Positions 31,666 to 43,052 of a stretch of DNA of 64,000 nt are shown piece after piece. The translations under genes were made by a program, and so were the position numbers. The stretch comes from Polytrichum commune (lineage: Eukaryota; Streptophyta; Polytrichopsida; Polytrichales; Polytrichaceae), in contig OX485805.1 in NCBI GenBank assembly GCA_950295325.1, forward strand, positions 21,501,501 through 21,565,500. The letters are read 5' to 3'. Numbering within the stretch: position 1 is the first letter of the stretch; each line of letters begins with the position of its first letter. Below the pieces are notes generated by a model, which saw only the letters and a list, made by a program, of their open reading frames with translations, ran no database searches and had not been told where the DNA came from.

Positions 31666-34663
31666 CGCAGTTTCCAAGCACAAAGTATTGTATCCGTGTT
31701 TATCCAAACCGGTCCATATGCTGAGTCCACTGTCCACTTGAAATTCTTTTTGGTGTCCCACCCTAAATAGGTCCGGAGAACGTTCTGGTCTTTGGTGCTA
31801 GGACGGCAATATTCCACTTCAATTTGACGAAAGTTGGGGCTAGTTCGGACAAAATTGGGTGAAGACAATGCTTTCACCAACCAAATTGGTTTGGGGTGCT
31901 CCTCATCTCCTGCTCGTACGAGGACCATATACCCTTCATGGCAATCAACACCCACACGAAACGACGGTGCTGGCCGATTGCGCGTTGGACCAACGTAATG
32001 CTCGTTCATTACGAACTCTTCACGGACCTCTCCATTATCGAAGAACATCGTGTCGGACTCGACAACCGTCAAACGACTTTGTGGCCAAAATCCTTGTGTC
32101 AAAGTTATAAGTGTATCGCCACCAAGTGTCATCAAGGCCGAGCGAATGTGATCCCAATACACGATCAACGGTTCATAAGTATTCCTAACACATTTGGTAA
32201 TGTCTTCCTCACACAACTCTTTCCAATATTCAATGAATCCGGATATGCCTTTGATGATTTCCACCCCATTCTTCATGGGGTCGGGTTTGCAAGGCTTCGG
32301 ATCCCCATCTGGAAGCAAACATTTCCCATCCTCGTTCTGACGCCACACGAGTATACCATCCTCTGGAGACCAATTAGGAGATGTGCACAAAAGCTTAAAC
32401 TGTATAGCCGGGATACCATCATCCCTCATATAGAAGCGGAATTGTTGTGCTTTCGTATGTCCCACCAAACGGTCCTCTCCCTTTAGCATGTATGGCTTGA
32501 TGAAGGCCTTGAAATTTGGTATTTCCTCAATCATGTGCAGGATCACGGGCACATTGTCCAAATCCATGTATGATTTCATGAGAAGCGGTATGGTGGGAAA
32601 ATCCTCTTCATGCAACTTCATGCTCCAACGTCCAAATGATGCATCAATGTCGTCGTGTGTGTGTCCCACCATCAAGAAAGACACAAACACCTCTTTGAAT
32701 ATGCCTTTTGCCACAAGCAATGACCAAAAACAAAACACATATCGACATTTGTTGTCTTTAGCACAATTATCAACTTGAACATGGAGAGTTGGAGGCAATG
32801 GTTTTGCACAAATGGGTTCTCTAGGTGGTTCCGGCAATGCCGACATATAAATCTCCTTCCCCTGAAGCACTGCCTCATAAAGGGGTGTCGTTCCACAACC
32901 ATCAAAAAAGGCACGGGAAGAGTGAATCAACGGTTTCTCAAGATCGCGCAAGAGTTTTGCAAATGAACCAACCGTGTGGTTGGCATCGCTAAGGTAAAAA
33001 TCCAAACCATAATGGGCATATTTAACGTCCCTATGGCTGTGGGCGATCATACCTGCGAAAAAAAATGATGGATGAACAACAAAAATATGGGATAACCACT
33101 CAACGGACGGATGAAGTTTGACATATGCCAAACAAACCCAAACACATTGGAGATCCTTCCAAACACATTTTTGATTCCATACGAACCTGTGACAGCTACG
33201 GGCAACTTGAAGAGACCATCCGTGGCTTTTATTTTGCGTGCATAACAAGGGCACGCGGTTTTGGCATGGTCCATTTTATCATGGATGACAATAAGGACCT
33301 CCGCAGGCCTCATTATCGATAGTGCACGATTCTTGTAGTAATCTTAACGGTGGGCCTCCTGCTTGTTGACATGCTCAAAGTATTTTCTTTGGTGTCTAGT
33401 ATAGGACTCTGTGCCTATAGGATGGGCGTCTCGAAGACCTTTGTATTTTTCACAAGCCGTACACCTGGCAAATTTGTCCCCGGGTCTTTTCAAAATGTAC
33501 TCCGCAAACTGTTGGTTTTTAATTACACTCAACTTGGACAAAGAAATGTGTCCACATCTAGCTTTGCGACCCACTTCGTTTATTTCCGTTAAGATGTTTT
33601 TCCATTTTGTGCCCGTGGGCAACACCATTTGAACAACTTTCTCCCCGGACGACAATGTCCTCGTCTTGTGAGGCATTGCATCAGCCAACGGCACTATGAT
33701 GGTGGAGAGTGTCGCGGACGCTTGGAGTGTAGCCTCCCTAGGTTTCTTGGTGCCCGAGTTGCCATGAAATCGAGAACGGCGACCCAACAAAGAATACTTC
33801 CTAAACCTATAAAAATCAGCCTTGGAGATTGCATGGATGGAATACCATGCAGTGCAACACACTTCCACATTCTCAAGGGTAACCACCTTATTGCCATGAG
33901 TGTCAACGTGCAAATTCCTGTGGACCTCGAGTTTTTTTGCTAACCTCATACGAAAATCTGCAAGCCACATCTCTTGACGCAGGGACCTAATTTTTTCCCG
34001 CGGAAAAAATTGGCAACATTTCTTCGCGCAACAGTCCTTTGTGGACACTTGACGGATAAAGTCCTCTCCAAGTATGCAATCCCGTCTACGTTCTTTTTGT
34101 CTGCCAGATACGCGACTAGAATCGTATTTGCGCAGACTTTTCCAAGGATGTCTTGCGGCCAACAAAGCTGACTGCGTTTGCTTGTGCCGTCGCCCATGAT
34201 CCCACAAGCTTACTTCTTCATGGAGAATTCGACGCAGGGGCCATCGCCGCAAGGAACATCTCCAAGTCAACGGGACTTCCAATGGAAGCAAAGAATTCAA
34301 GATGCAAACACCAACATCATCCAATCCAAGGGGGTTGGCATCAATACATTCAAGGGGATCGGAGTTTCTACAAATGCCATTTGCCACAAGGACACCATCC
34401 TCGTTCAGAAGAACAACATCAAGGTCCACCCACTGCTCCCTCCCGAAACCAGCACACAATGGAATGTCGTCGTTACCATCCCCAGAATGTTGAGAATGTT
34501 CCTGCCCTTCCAAAGAGTCATGGGAGGATGTATCCCCAGACACACCCAGGACGTTAGCCCCCCGAATATCATCCTCCGATGGCGACGAGAGGCGACATTC
34601 CGTATCCGACGATGAAGCATTCGTCGACAACTCAAATGCACTATCTCCCATATCCATCGCCAA
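31666..34663 (-). pseudogene. DUF7869-like putative transposase of element B (main part)
   Basis: Exon 1 starts at an ATG at 34663 (MAMDMGDSAFELSTNASSSD, acidic) and includes DCCAKKCCQFFPREKIRSLR, EVCCTAWYSIHAISKADFYR, SSGEKVVQMVLP and RPGDKFARCTACEKYKG, then continues past a single TAA at about 33342 to DKMDHAKTACPCYARKIKAT. An intron (about 33185-33055) follows. Exon 2 holds MIAHSHRDVKYAHYGLDFYL, LPPTLHVQVDNCAKDNKCRY, VFVSFLMVGHTHDDIDASFG and EYCRPSTKDQNVLRTYLGWD. The pogo element cuts off the last 45 or so codons. Cys/His-rich N-terminus plus the VDN/GHTHDDID core fit a DUF7869 transposon protein. I infer that it mobilises the element. Better kept than copy A. Confidence 0.8.
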
Positions 34664-34860
34664 CCCACCTCAAGACGCCAACATGGAATCACCACAAATC
34701 GAAGTCAACCACAAAGACGACAAGAGTTTAGTCTACCAAAGTCACAATCCAGAACAAGTTACAGTGGGGATATCCAAACGTTCGTCTGCATATCGACACG
34801 ATTCCGTTTGAGGTGGGCATATATACGAACGGGCGTTCGAATGTTCCCCGTCATACTGTA
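34664..34860. promoter_or_regulatory. Upstream region of the DUF7869-like gene with GAAC-type palindromes
   Basis: A half-palindrome (AAACGTTCGT) at about 34777 and ATACGAAC GGG CGTTCGAA at about 34822-34840 lie 115-180 bp upstream of the ATG. By position this is the promoter. No TATA box stands out. Confidence 0.4.
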
Positions 34861-37629
34861 TGTCAACTAAAACATGGACCGTATCCATTGTGGAGGAATG
34901 CTTGTTGTGAACCCTTTGAGTGGTCCACCACTCTGCGGGATCACTTTTAGTTAGAATGTTAGCATTAAAAGTTAGAATTGATAGGGAATTTAGGGAAAAT
35001 TAGTTCATTTAGCATTTAGCCTAGAAGAAGGAAGGTCAAAATGAAACTAAGTAGTGCTAGAAGATAGCAAAGTAGAAAAAATGTGCTAGCTAGTAAAAAC
35101 AACTAGCTAAGCAAATATTAGTAGATGCTAGTTATTAAGCAAATGTTAGTAGATGCTAGCTAAGCAAGTGTTAGTTTATTAGTTAGTGTGAGGCACACAA
35201 GACTATTAGAGGTGGTTTAGGTAAGAAGATAAAATCGGCTTGAAGAATTTTGAAGAAAAAAAGAAAGAGAGCAAGGGGGATACTTGCCCACTTGCCCCCT
35301 TGCCAACTCGATGGCGGAAAAATTAGAAAGATTTCTAAAGGTTTTTTGTCGGAGCCACCTCGGCGAGAGGGTGGCAACCTCAACCGGGAAAATCCCCGAG
35401 CCAAAATTTCGGGAAAGGGTTTGAAAAATGGATCCGGTGGAGGAGGGGTCCAACCCTTTTGTGAGAGGGTTTAAAAACCCCTCCTTCCACCTTGTAGCTC
35501 TCTCTCTTTCTCTAGTTTTTGGGCGAAGCCCTGCTTCAATGTAGTTAGGAAAAAATCCTTTAGCATGTATTCTCAATGGTCTAAAAGAAAGGCTTGAGAA
35601 CCTCCTCTACTCTCTCTCTCCTAGTTAGGTTGTGTGTTTATTAACACACCAACAAAATTATTCCTTCTTTTGTAGAGGTAGGTTGGATGGTAGAGTTTTG
35701 AGTAGACGCATTATAGACCTCATCTGCCAATGCCCTGAAGGCTTAGTTCAAAAGCTAGAACAAGATACTTATCATTTTTCTCTTAGAGAGATTTCATATA
35801 GCTATCCATAGCCGTTTCCCATTTGTGATTTGGTTGAGATGACAATTAGTTATGGATTTTCAAAGATGGAGTAGAAAAACTGGGTGGTCTTGTGGGTAGC
35901 GGCTGCTGGATCAGACCTGCGAGCTCAATAGGAATTTTAATTCCAAGAAATTATATTTTTCCCAAGTAGAACTTTTGTGTAGCTTTCCAAAATGGCTTAG
36001 AACATTTGATTTGAGCATGATTTGAATTAGATATGAATTGTGCAAGATGGGACACATAGTTTGAGAACTTTTGGTTGACTGCTGCATTACAGAGGACCTG
36101 CTGGGTTCACTTCGGCTTACCTTTCTAATCACATATTTTTATCAAATACATCTTTTTAATATCTCTCCAGGGTCATATAGAACGTTTGATTTGACTAAGA
36201 TTTGAATTAGATATGAATTGTTGAAGGCGAGATACATAGTTTAAGCCTTCTTGATTGACTGCTGTGTTACAAGGAGTCCGCTGAATTTCTATTACCTTAA
36301 CCTGCTGATGTCATAATTTTTCTAGTTAGAGCTTGTTCATAGCTTTCCGATGGTATAAGGAAAGCCTAGATCCAAGTAGTAAGGAATGTGCTATGAATTT
36401 TTGAAGTTAGAAGGTAGATAGGTGGGTTGGAAGGGTCGGTTGAATCGACCTCACACTTCCAACCCTCATAACTTTTGCATTTCTTATCCGATTATAGTGA
36501 TTTTTAGATCATTGGAAAGATAATTTGGTGCACTAAGTATAAATATTATGCTTAGGATTAAATTACAGGGCAGAATAACACTTTATATTTTAATTGTTAA
36601 CTAAGGTACGCTTACTACCAAACTAGTTACAAAGAAGGAGGCAAGGTCGACGCTCGGAAAGTGGAGCAAGGAAGGAAGTAGCGGCTCGGCCTACATCAAG
36701 CCCAAATCAACCGAGGAAAATTGAGGTAAATTAACTAACCTTAAGCCTTCCATTTAGGATTGGAGGGAGCACGGCTAAGGTACGCATCTCTAAACCCACT
36801 CACCTATCTCGTAAGGTCAAGTGGCTTGACCACTTGACCGCCAAGGGAGTACCCAATTCCATTGTTTTCGGGGCCCTTGGTATGTTTTGTGGTAGTAGCT
36901 TCATTTATTAGCAAGTTTCGTGTGTGGTAAGTCGGATTAATCACCGACACGACCACTCTGAATGTTGTTGGTGGAAAGGTGGGGTTAATGACCCGCGAAT
37001 CCACTATTATGTTGTTGGCCCCATAGATTGGGAGTAATGGCCCCAATTTATGAAGATTGCGCAACAGGTTGAGCCTACAGGTCGCCCGTCACCCTGGTCC
37101 CATTTAGTTGCATTTCGTGGTCTATCCAGTGTAAACACATTTAACAATCAAAACATACAAAATGAATCGTAAACCCTTGTTGGCAAGAGACCCGAGGTAA
37201 GGGGTGATGCCTAATATGTTAATGTAGTAAGTTAGGACGTGCAAACAAAAGTAAGTAATTAAGAAGGAATTTGTGTGAAGGGTGGGACTTAGGCCAAGTT
37301 CCCCCGCTTAGAAAACTAAATAGAACTAAATAAAGAAATAGGAAGAATTGAATGGTCCATCAAATTGTCGTTATTCCGTTCGTTGAGTTAGGGTGGTATG
37401 AGTCACACCCGGTTGGGTGTATCAGAACCATCCCAATTCACAAATTAGGATTGCCTTGGTTTCAAGGCTGGTGCGTCTGCGCGTAGAATAGGTTGTAGGT
37501 TAAGGTTAGAACTAGATATGAAATTGGTTAGTGGAGTTTAAAGCCACACTAGTAAAAAACTAAGGCCTAACCTCCGGAGGTACTACAATGCATATTTAAT
37601 CTCCCTTAAAAATCTAACTACTCACGTTA
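34861..37629. other. Noncoding, probably an inserted LTR-like repeat
   Basis: No coding frame of note in 2.7 kb. It contains GCTAGCTAAGCAA-type short repeats (35080-35170), a leader-like stretch ending in CTCTCTCTCTCCTAGTTAGG (35600), and repeated blocks around 35990-36060 and 36170-36250 (TTTGATTTGA, AGATATGAATTGT, TTGACTGCTG). It separates palindromes that should be continuous in element B, so it is likely an insertion, perhaps a long solo LTR, but I could not fix its ends or a target duplication. Confidence 0.4.
36000..36260. repeat. Diverged duplication
   Basis: Two related blocks, each with GAACRTTTGATTTGA, AGATTTGAATTAGATATG-like sequence, GATACATAGTTT and TTGACTGCTGYRTTACA, begin near 36000 and 36178. 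The unit is about 180 bp. Confidence 0.6.
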
Positions 37630-37904
37630 TACACCTATCATCCGGGTTCGGCTTGGGCGCCTGCAAATGCAGGCCACCTTCACCGAAGGGCTTGTGTGAT
37701 ACTTTTAGGCTCCCTCGAAAGGGGGTGGCCCAAAAGTACCACACTTGTTGTATGCGTACACAAAACTTCCGAGTCAGTGACGCATATGAATGTCTTCTTC
37801 CATGTGCCCCCCATCCACATCCCTCGCCCATACTATCTATATGTGGGGCAAATGGAGCAGTTTCCCACATCCCGAAGTCATGATCTAGAGACATTCCTTG
37901 CATT
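37630..37904. other. Element B central region, no recognised gene
   Basis: Frames exist on both strands but none matches element A or a known family. A possible short exon cannot be excluded. Confidence 0.3.
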
Positions 37905-38690
37905 TATTCGACCGCACGTTCGTATCTATGTCTCACATTTTGTTGTGAATACATATATAAGTGTGTGCATGCCAAGGGAGGTGTCCTGAATGCATCGCTG
38001 AGACTTCCATGGGGAAGTCACGAACGCCCGTTCGTAAACTCTCGCACGTCATATGTGTATCTGGTGAACTCGATGATACTTAGGAACTTCCGTTTGCAAA
38101 CTCCTATCGTATTTTATATACATATTCCTACCCCTTATAATCCTGAGTCTCCGGATGTTCAAAACAAGCGGTGACACTTACGAACGGACGTTCGTAAACT
38201 CCCCAATGTCATTTGAGGATGAACCATCCTCCGTCTCCGAGCTTTCAATGTTTACGAACGCGCGTTTGTGGAATCTTGCCCATTACCAGTGAATGTCGGA
38301 CGTCCAAATGCACATTTACGAACGCTCGTTCGTTAACATTGGCATATTGTCTGACTGCATAATCATCTATGGGTCTATACATTTATGGATGTATAATATA
38401 CGTCAAGGCGGTATTTACGAACGCACGTTCGTAAACATCCAACCAACCTCGATATATCTGTTCCCTAAACACATGCGCGCACTCCAGATTTACGAACGCG
38501 CGTTCGTAAATCTCTAGTATTTTATATACATATTCCTACCCATTATATTCCTGAGTCTCCGCATGTTGAAAACAAGCGTTGTCACTTACGAACGCACGTT
38601 CATAAACTCCCCACTGTTATTTGAGGATGAACTATCCTCTGTCTCCGCGCTTTCAATGTTTACGAACGCGCGTTCGTAAGTCTCCGGTAT
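37905..38690. repeat. Array of GAAC-type palindromes, part 1
   Basis: Palindromes on the half-site TTTACGAACGC with the mirror GCGTTCGTAAA lie near 38018, 38179, 38251, 38316, 38414, 38486 (28 bp, perfect, to 38513), 38586 and 38659. Spacing is 65-160 bp. The centre varies (CGCG, CGCACG, CGGACG, CGCTCG) while the GAAC/GTTC arms are kept. The ORFs running through this array (with YERxFVN-like peptides) are just translations of the repeats. Confidence 0.88.
38108..38688. repeat. Direct duplication of about 170 bp, offset about 411 bp
   Basis: 38108-38277 and 38519-38688 are close copies, from TTATATACATATTCCTACCC through CAAAACAAGCGGTGACACTTA, two palindromes, and the TTTGAGGATGAACCATCCTC block. 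So part of the palindrome array grew by duplication. Confidence 0.85.
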
Positions 38691-38716
38691 TTGAGGAATA
38701 AGGTTGTCTGACACCT

Positions 38717-38908
38717 ATGAGTGTACGGTTCACGCACAGGAAAATGGCTCAAGCGCCCTCCGTCGGGTGTCTAGAGCGCACACTTGGTATCTGCTGCAAA
38801 AAAGAGCTCTGCAATGGGGGGGAGAGCTTTAAGTACTCCTCGACGCGTGGTTCAAAATCCCTTGGATGCTCTTTGAAAATCGGATTCCCGCCGCCTACTT
38901 TAACCTAA
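38717..38908 (+). CDS. Short open frame, possibly a first exon
   Basis: Encodes a 63-aa Cys-containing peptide (from about MAQAPSVGCLERTLGICCKK). It begins where the palindrome array stops and points toward the DGQH gene, so it could be a 5' exon. I see no equivalent in element A and do not recognise it. Confidence 0.2.
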   Translation: MSVRFTHRKMAQAPSVGCLERTLGICCKKELCNGGESFKYSSTRGSKSLGCSLKIGFPPPTLT

Positions 38909-39503
38909 CAATATGCCATTCTATTCATGCGGGACATAAATAACTTTCTGTATTGAATATGTATGGCATGCACACATTGATAATATGTTCATCCGTTGCC
39001 CACCTTAGGTGTTACCAAGGTTTCCCGAACCAAAAAAAAAAGTATATTCCTATATACATATCGAAATATATATACATGTTTCTTATATATATATATACTT
39101 TACATATATACACATTACATGTAGATACATAACATTTATGTACATAACATTTATGTACATTATTCCGGCAAATACTCACCAAGTGCATCAACACCAATAA
39201 AAAACCCTGGTGAATTCATGCAAGCTAGTAAGGTAGATTAAGGAGATGAATTGAAACCATGCCTAGATATACTTTATATCTTAATAATTCAAATGCAACT
39301 CCAGGTTTGCAAATAGTGAATTGATTCAGCATTGTGTGGCAATGTTGAATTAATTTGGAATGGTGCATAAGATACTGTATTGATATGAATTGAAACCATA
39401 CCTAGATGGGGTCCCACTTCTGCATTGTGTGATTAAAATGCACACAACACTATTAGGTTGGATCACAACATTCCCCCATATATTGGGGATGGTGAAAAAA
39501 CCA

Positions 39504-39540
39504 AGGGTTTAGGGTTTAGGGTATGGCTTAGGGTTTAGGA
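39504..39540 (+). repeat. Short interstitial telomere-like tract
   Basis: AGGGTTTAGGGTTTAGGG, then a break and TTAGGGTTTAGG. Plant telomere unit TTTAGGG. Confidence 0.75.
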
Positions 39541-39695
39541 TTTGTGAGGGATGTGCGGGTCCAGTAGTTAATATAACAGGGTTTACACACAAACTATATT
39601 CACTACTCATAAATCCATATTGCACTTACTTAATTTATTTGCAGCTGACATTTGATGCGAGCCAAACATTCAATGGCCATTGGGTGAAATGCAGT

Positions 39696-39989
39696 ACACT
39701 AAATATGATATATAGTGTTAGATACACTAAATATGAACACTACACTAAATATCACTAACCCTATGAAAGTAAGTAACATTAAATGTAAACTCAAACACTA
39801 AATATCATCTAAACATTAAATGTAATAATTATGTGAAAGTTACATGCACGAATTTAGTGTTTAGTAGGAAAGAGGTGGCAACAAGGAAGGCGGCGACGGC
39901 GCATTTATGTCTAACACTAATTATCAAAGAATTGAAACTTAGTGTTGAGCATAGTAGGGTGGTAAAACACTAAATATCATATTTAGTGT
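39696..39989. repeat. Cluster of CACTAAATAT inverted repeats
   Basis: ACACTAAATAT-G-ATATATAGTGT at 39696-39718 (one mismatch) and ACACTAAATAT-C-ATATTTAGTGT at 39967-39989 (perfect arms) flank further single copies on both strands (about 39733, 39743, 39794, 39859, 39911, 39940). The motif begins with CACTA. It may be a subterminal repeat set or a nested foldback. Confidence 0.7.
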
Positions 39990-40445
39990 AGTTCAAGTTC
40001 ATACATAATAAACTGAATTGAAAGCCTATTTGAAATTGGATTTTTCGTGCACCTCTTGTAAGAAAATCCTAAACCCTTCCCACCAATCTTAAAACGGGAC
40101 CTTTATGGATCTTATATTAAATTATTTGAGGAACCATTTAACAACTTGAAAGGTATTTCAATTATGAAAACACTATATATTTGAAAACACTATATTATTA
40201 CACATTCTTGGAGGTAGGGTTTCCATCGAATCCCTACTACATGATGTGCATTGTAGAAATTGAATTCATACTCCCTGTCTAGAAGATGTTTACAATGAAT
40301 CTAAAGTAGATAAAGGGGATGTAGCATTTTAAATACATGTATTTGTATTGAACTCTTTAAAATTATGTGATGGAGGCATATACATATTACAAAGCTTGAA
40401 ATTAACGTGCCTTTATTGCTTATACATCCAAATTGGATTATTTTC

Positions 40446-40478
40446 GTTATTAATGAGAGACTCGGGAAAGTCTCAAAG
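40446..40478. repeat. Worn copy of the element A/B terminal hairpin
   Basis: TTCGTTATTAATGAGAGACT-CGGGAA-AGTCTC resembles the first 40 bases of element B after its CACTA start. The CACTA itself is not kept. It suggests the remains of another family member inside B. Confidence 0.45.
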
Positions 40479-40659
40479 TAAGTGCAAATGGTGTAATATA
40501 TATTTACATTTCTTATTGTGATGACATATATTTATGTCAAATCGGTTAGTGCTTCCATTGCAAATCACTTTATTAAGTCACATTGCATATATTTATGTGC
40601 TTAGACGTGTATTTATGTATATATATGAAAATGTCTTCGATTAAATTACTAAACCCCAA

Positions 40660-40790
40660 TGAATTCCAACCCATCCCCTCCATCCACCCATCCCACACCC
40701 CATCCTATCCCCATCCTATCCCCATCCTATCCCCTCATCTCTCCACCCCATCCTATCTCTTCATCCGACGGACCTAACTATCTCTCCATT
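40660..40790. repeat. Minisatellite, CCTATCCCCAT-type units
   Basis: About seven imperfect copies of CATCCTATCCC and CATCCACCCATCCC. Noncoding. Confidence 0.7.
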
Positions 40791-41085
40791 CAATCCCCTC
40801 ATCTTGCTAGCATGACCCATCACTTCCCTCCCCAATGGGAAGCGGCCATGTGGCAGCCTGAGGGGAAACCCTAGAGGCGCGGGCTACCTCCCCACGCCCC
40901 CTCCTCTCCTTCCTCATTCTCATTTGGAGCAGAGAGAGGAGGAGCGCTGCGTTGGTTTAGGGTTTAGAGGCGAAGCTCTAGCATTTTTTAGTTTTGTGTG
41001 GTGCACTTCTTTTGTAGGCGCAAGTGTTGAGAGTTCTTGGCAGTCCCTTGAGAGTTGCAGCTTAAGAATAGAGAACTCGAGTTAG

Positions 41086-41190
41086 AAGAGTTGAAAGTTG
41101 GCGAGTTGAAAGTTGGAGAGTTGAAAGTTGGAAAGTTGAAAGTTGGAAAGTTGAAAGTTGGAGAGTTGAAAGTTGGAGAGTTGAAAGTTT
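41086..41190. repeat. Tandem repeat, 15-bp unit
   Basis: About seven copies of GAGAGTTGAAAGTTG, with small changes. The minus-strand frame through it is a repeat translation. Confidence 0.8.
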
Positions 41191-41736
41191 GCAGAGTTTA
41201 AAGCTTGAGAGTTGGAAGCTTAATATTAGGATACTCAAGCTAGAAGCTTGATAATTGCAAGTTTTAGAGTAGCAGCTTGAGAGATACAACATTTGGATTT
41301 GCATATACATCAGAGTCTTAGTTAGGGTTTGTATATAGCATGCAACAACTAGTCTGAAGGCAATTTCAGTGGTGCAGTGGTGCATTTGACTTTCAAATCA
41401 CCTTGCTTTTGTGGGGTTTGCTGGGGTTTTCAACAAGAGAGCAAGCAGGTTTTGGGTGTGTAAAATTTCAGAGTAAGCACAATATTCCTTCCCTTTTCAG
41501 ATCCTTCACAGTCTATATTTGTTCATTATTAAATGGCATATGTTTTGGAAGTCAAGTTCGGATCCTCATTCTGAATTCTGTCACATTCCAAGTCTATATG
41601 TTTTGATTGTATTGTTTTCTTCAATCTCACCTTTCTGACGAACACTTGTAGGCACGAGTGCAAGCTTTGTTGAGACACAGCAAGCAACCCCTTGCCATAC
41701 GTATGTATACGAATTCGTATATATATGTATCCATAT

Positions 41737-42495
41737 GGGGCCATTCACGGTTGGGGTACTACTTTTGGGACAAAGGACTTAAGGACTTTGTCACTTTGAT
41801 CTTGGTTTTTATCATGATTTACTATTATTTGATCAATAAATTTACATAAATAAGTAGATAGTTCATAAGCTTTATCAAGAAAGATTTTTATTATTATTTA
41901 ATAATCACCCTAAACCCTAAACCCTAAACCCTAGGCCACATCAGTGGCATTTTTTTGCTATTTAGGTGTGCATTGGTGGTCAATTATTTCCTGTTATGTA
42001 TCTTGGTACCTTGGTAAAAGTGTCATGTGTCCATTCATATAAATTTTTTTGTCCAATTCTAATACTAGACGTTCCTTTTACGTGTGGCCGTGAGTATATG
42101 TATATTTGGACATGTTTGGTGCCACATGTAAAGTTGGGCAATTGCTATTCAATACATATTTGGTTCTATTGGTACACACTTGAACGATAATTGTGAGGAA
42201 AAAAATTGGGATCATTTCGATTAATTCTTGTTGTCCTTTTCGTTCCTTGATCCTAAGGTCAAGAAGTAAGACAACACTCCTGAATGTCCTGTAAGGAATC
42301 AAATGGATATCATAGATGACCCTATTACTTCTAAATTAACTTTGTCGTTGTACTCAATATGGAGGATGAAATGTAGGTATGATCCAAAATATGCTCCACA
42401 ATACAAATCCAATTATACCAAGTATGTGAAGTTATCAAAAAAAGTCCTTAAACCGTTAGACACCCAAAAGTAGTACCCCAACCGTGAATGGCCCC
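41737..42495. mobile_element. MITE-like TIR element, copy 2 (TSD ATAT)
   Basis: Same TIRs and interior as 1065-1873: GGGGCCATTCACGGTTGGGG at the start and its complement at the end, with ATAT on both sides (41733-41736, 42496-42499). It is shorter than copy 1 because about 80 bp are replaced by a telomeric tract at 41908-41933. Confidence 0.85.
41908..41933 (-). repeat. Telomeric tract inside MITE copy 2
   Basis: Three CCCTAAA units and a partial fourth. In MITE copy 1 the two flanking sequences (..TAATAATCAC and GGGCCACA..) are joined instead by about 80 bp of ordinary sequence. Confidence 0.85.
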
Positions 42496-42548
42496 ATATA
42501 TGTACGGATATAATAATAATATAAATATATATAAACAAACAACAGGCT

Positions 42549-43052
42549 CATTTACGAACGCGCGTTCGTAAATGCCTGTACCGCGCATAATATACACCCT
42601 TTTTACGAACATGCGTTCGTAAATGCATGTGCCGTGCATAATATGCACCTTTTTTACGAACGCACGTTCGTAAATGCATGTGCCGCGCATAATATATACC
42701 TTTTACGAACGCGCGTTCGTAAAGATTCTTTGGAACCCAAGGACTATGTTTACGAACGTGCGTTCGAAACCCTACCTCCAAAATGGAGGGTTATATCCAT
42801 GCTGTAATTCATATAAGTACCTAAACCCAATCACGACACTAAATTTAACTCAGTAGGTTCCAATATATCGCATGACTTTACGAACTCACGTTCGTATATT
42901 TATGTACAAAATACTAATAACAAGGCATCTCGTGCGTTCGTAAAAGATGTGAACCGATGCGCATAAAGCATTCAAAATTTCGTATGTCCAAAACCAAACT
43001 ACGAAAATAGTCTGCATGGCACGGTGTTGTTTACGAACGAACGTTCGTAAAA
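42549..43052. repeat. Array of GAAC-type palindromes, part 2
   Basis: Sites at 42549-42574 (26 bp, perfect), about 42602, 42653, 42701, 42747, 42877 and 43029. The first four form a tandem array with a unit of about 50 bp that also contains ATGTGCCGCGCATAATATA. The last site lies 31 bp before the ATG/acceptor of the DGQH gene. Confidence 0.9.

Larger units (their letters stand above)
38909..41736. other. Noncoding repetitive block inside element B
   Basis: 2.8 kb of AT-rich sequence with no credible gene. It holds TA-rich microsatellite (39040-39160), a telomere-like tract, a cluster of CACTAAATAT inverted repeats, a second-hand copy of the GAGACT..AGTCTC terminal hairpin (40456-40473), and two minisatellites. 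It splits the palindrome array in two, so it is probably one or more insertions. The leader-like end near 41000-41700 contains possible short exons I cannot assign. Confidence 0.45.

Noticed and set aside
34861-37629. A complete LTR retrotransposon
   Set aside because: No coding domains, primer site or paired LTRs could be found; at most a long solo LTR.
38293-38517. Frames encoding repeated YERAFVN/YERSFVN peptides (also at 42448-42690 and 43-48 kb)
   Set aside because: They are translations of the GAAC-type palindromes (TACGAACGCGCGTTCGTAAA), not a protein family.
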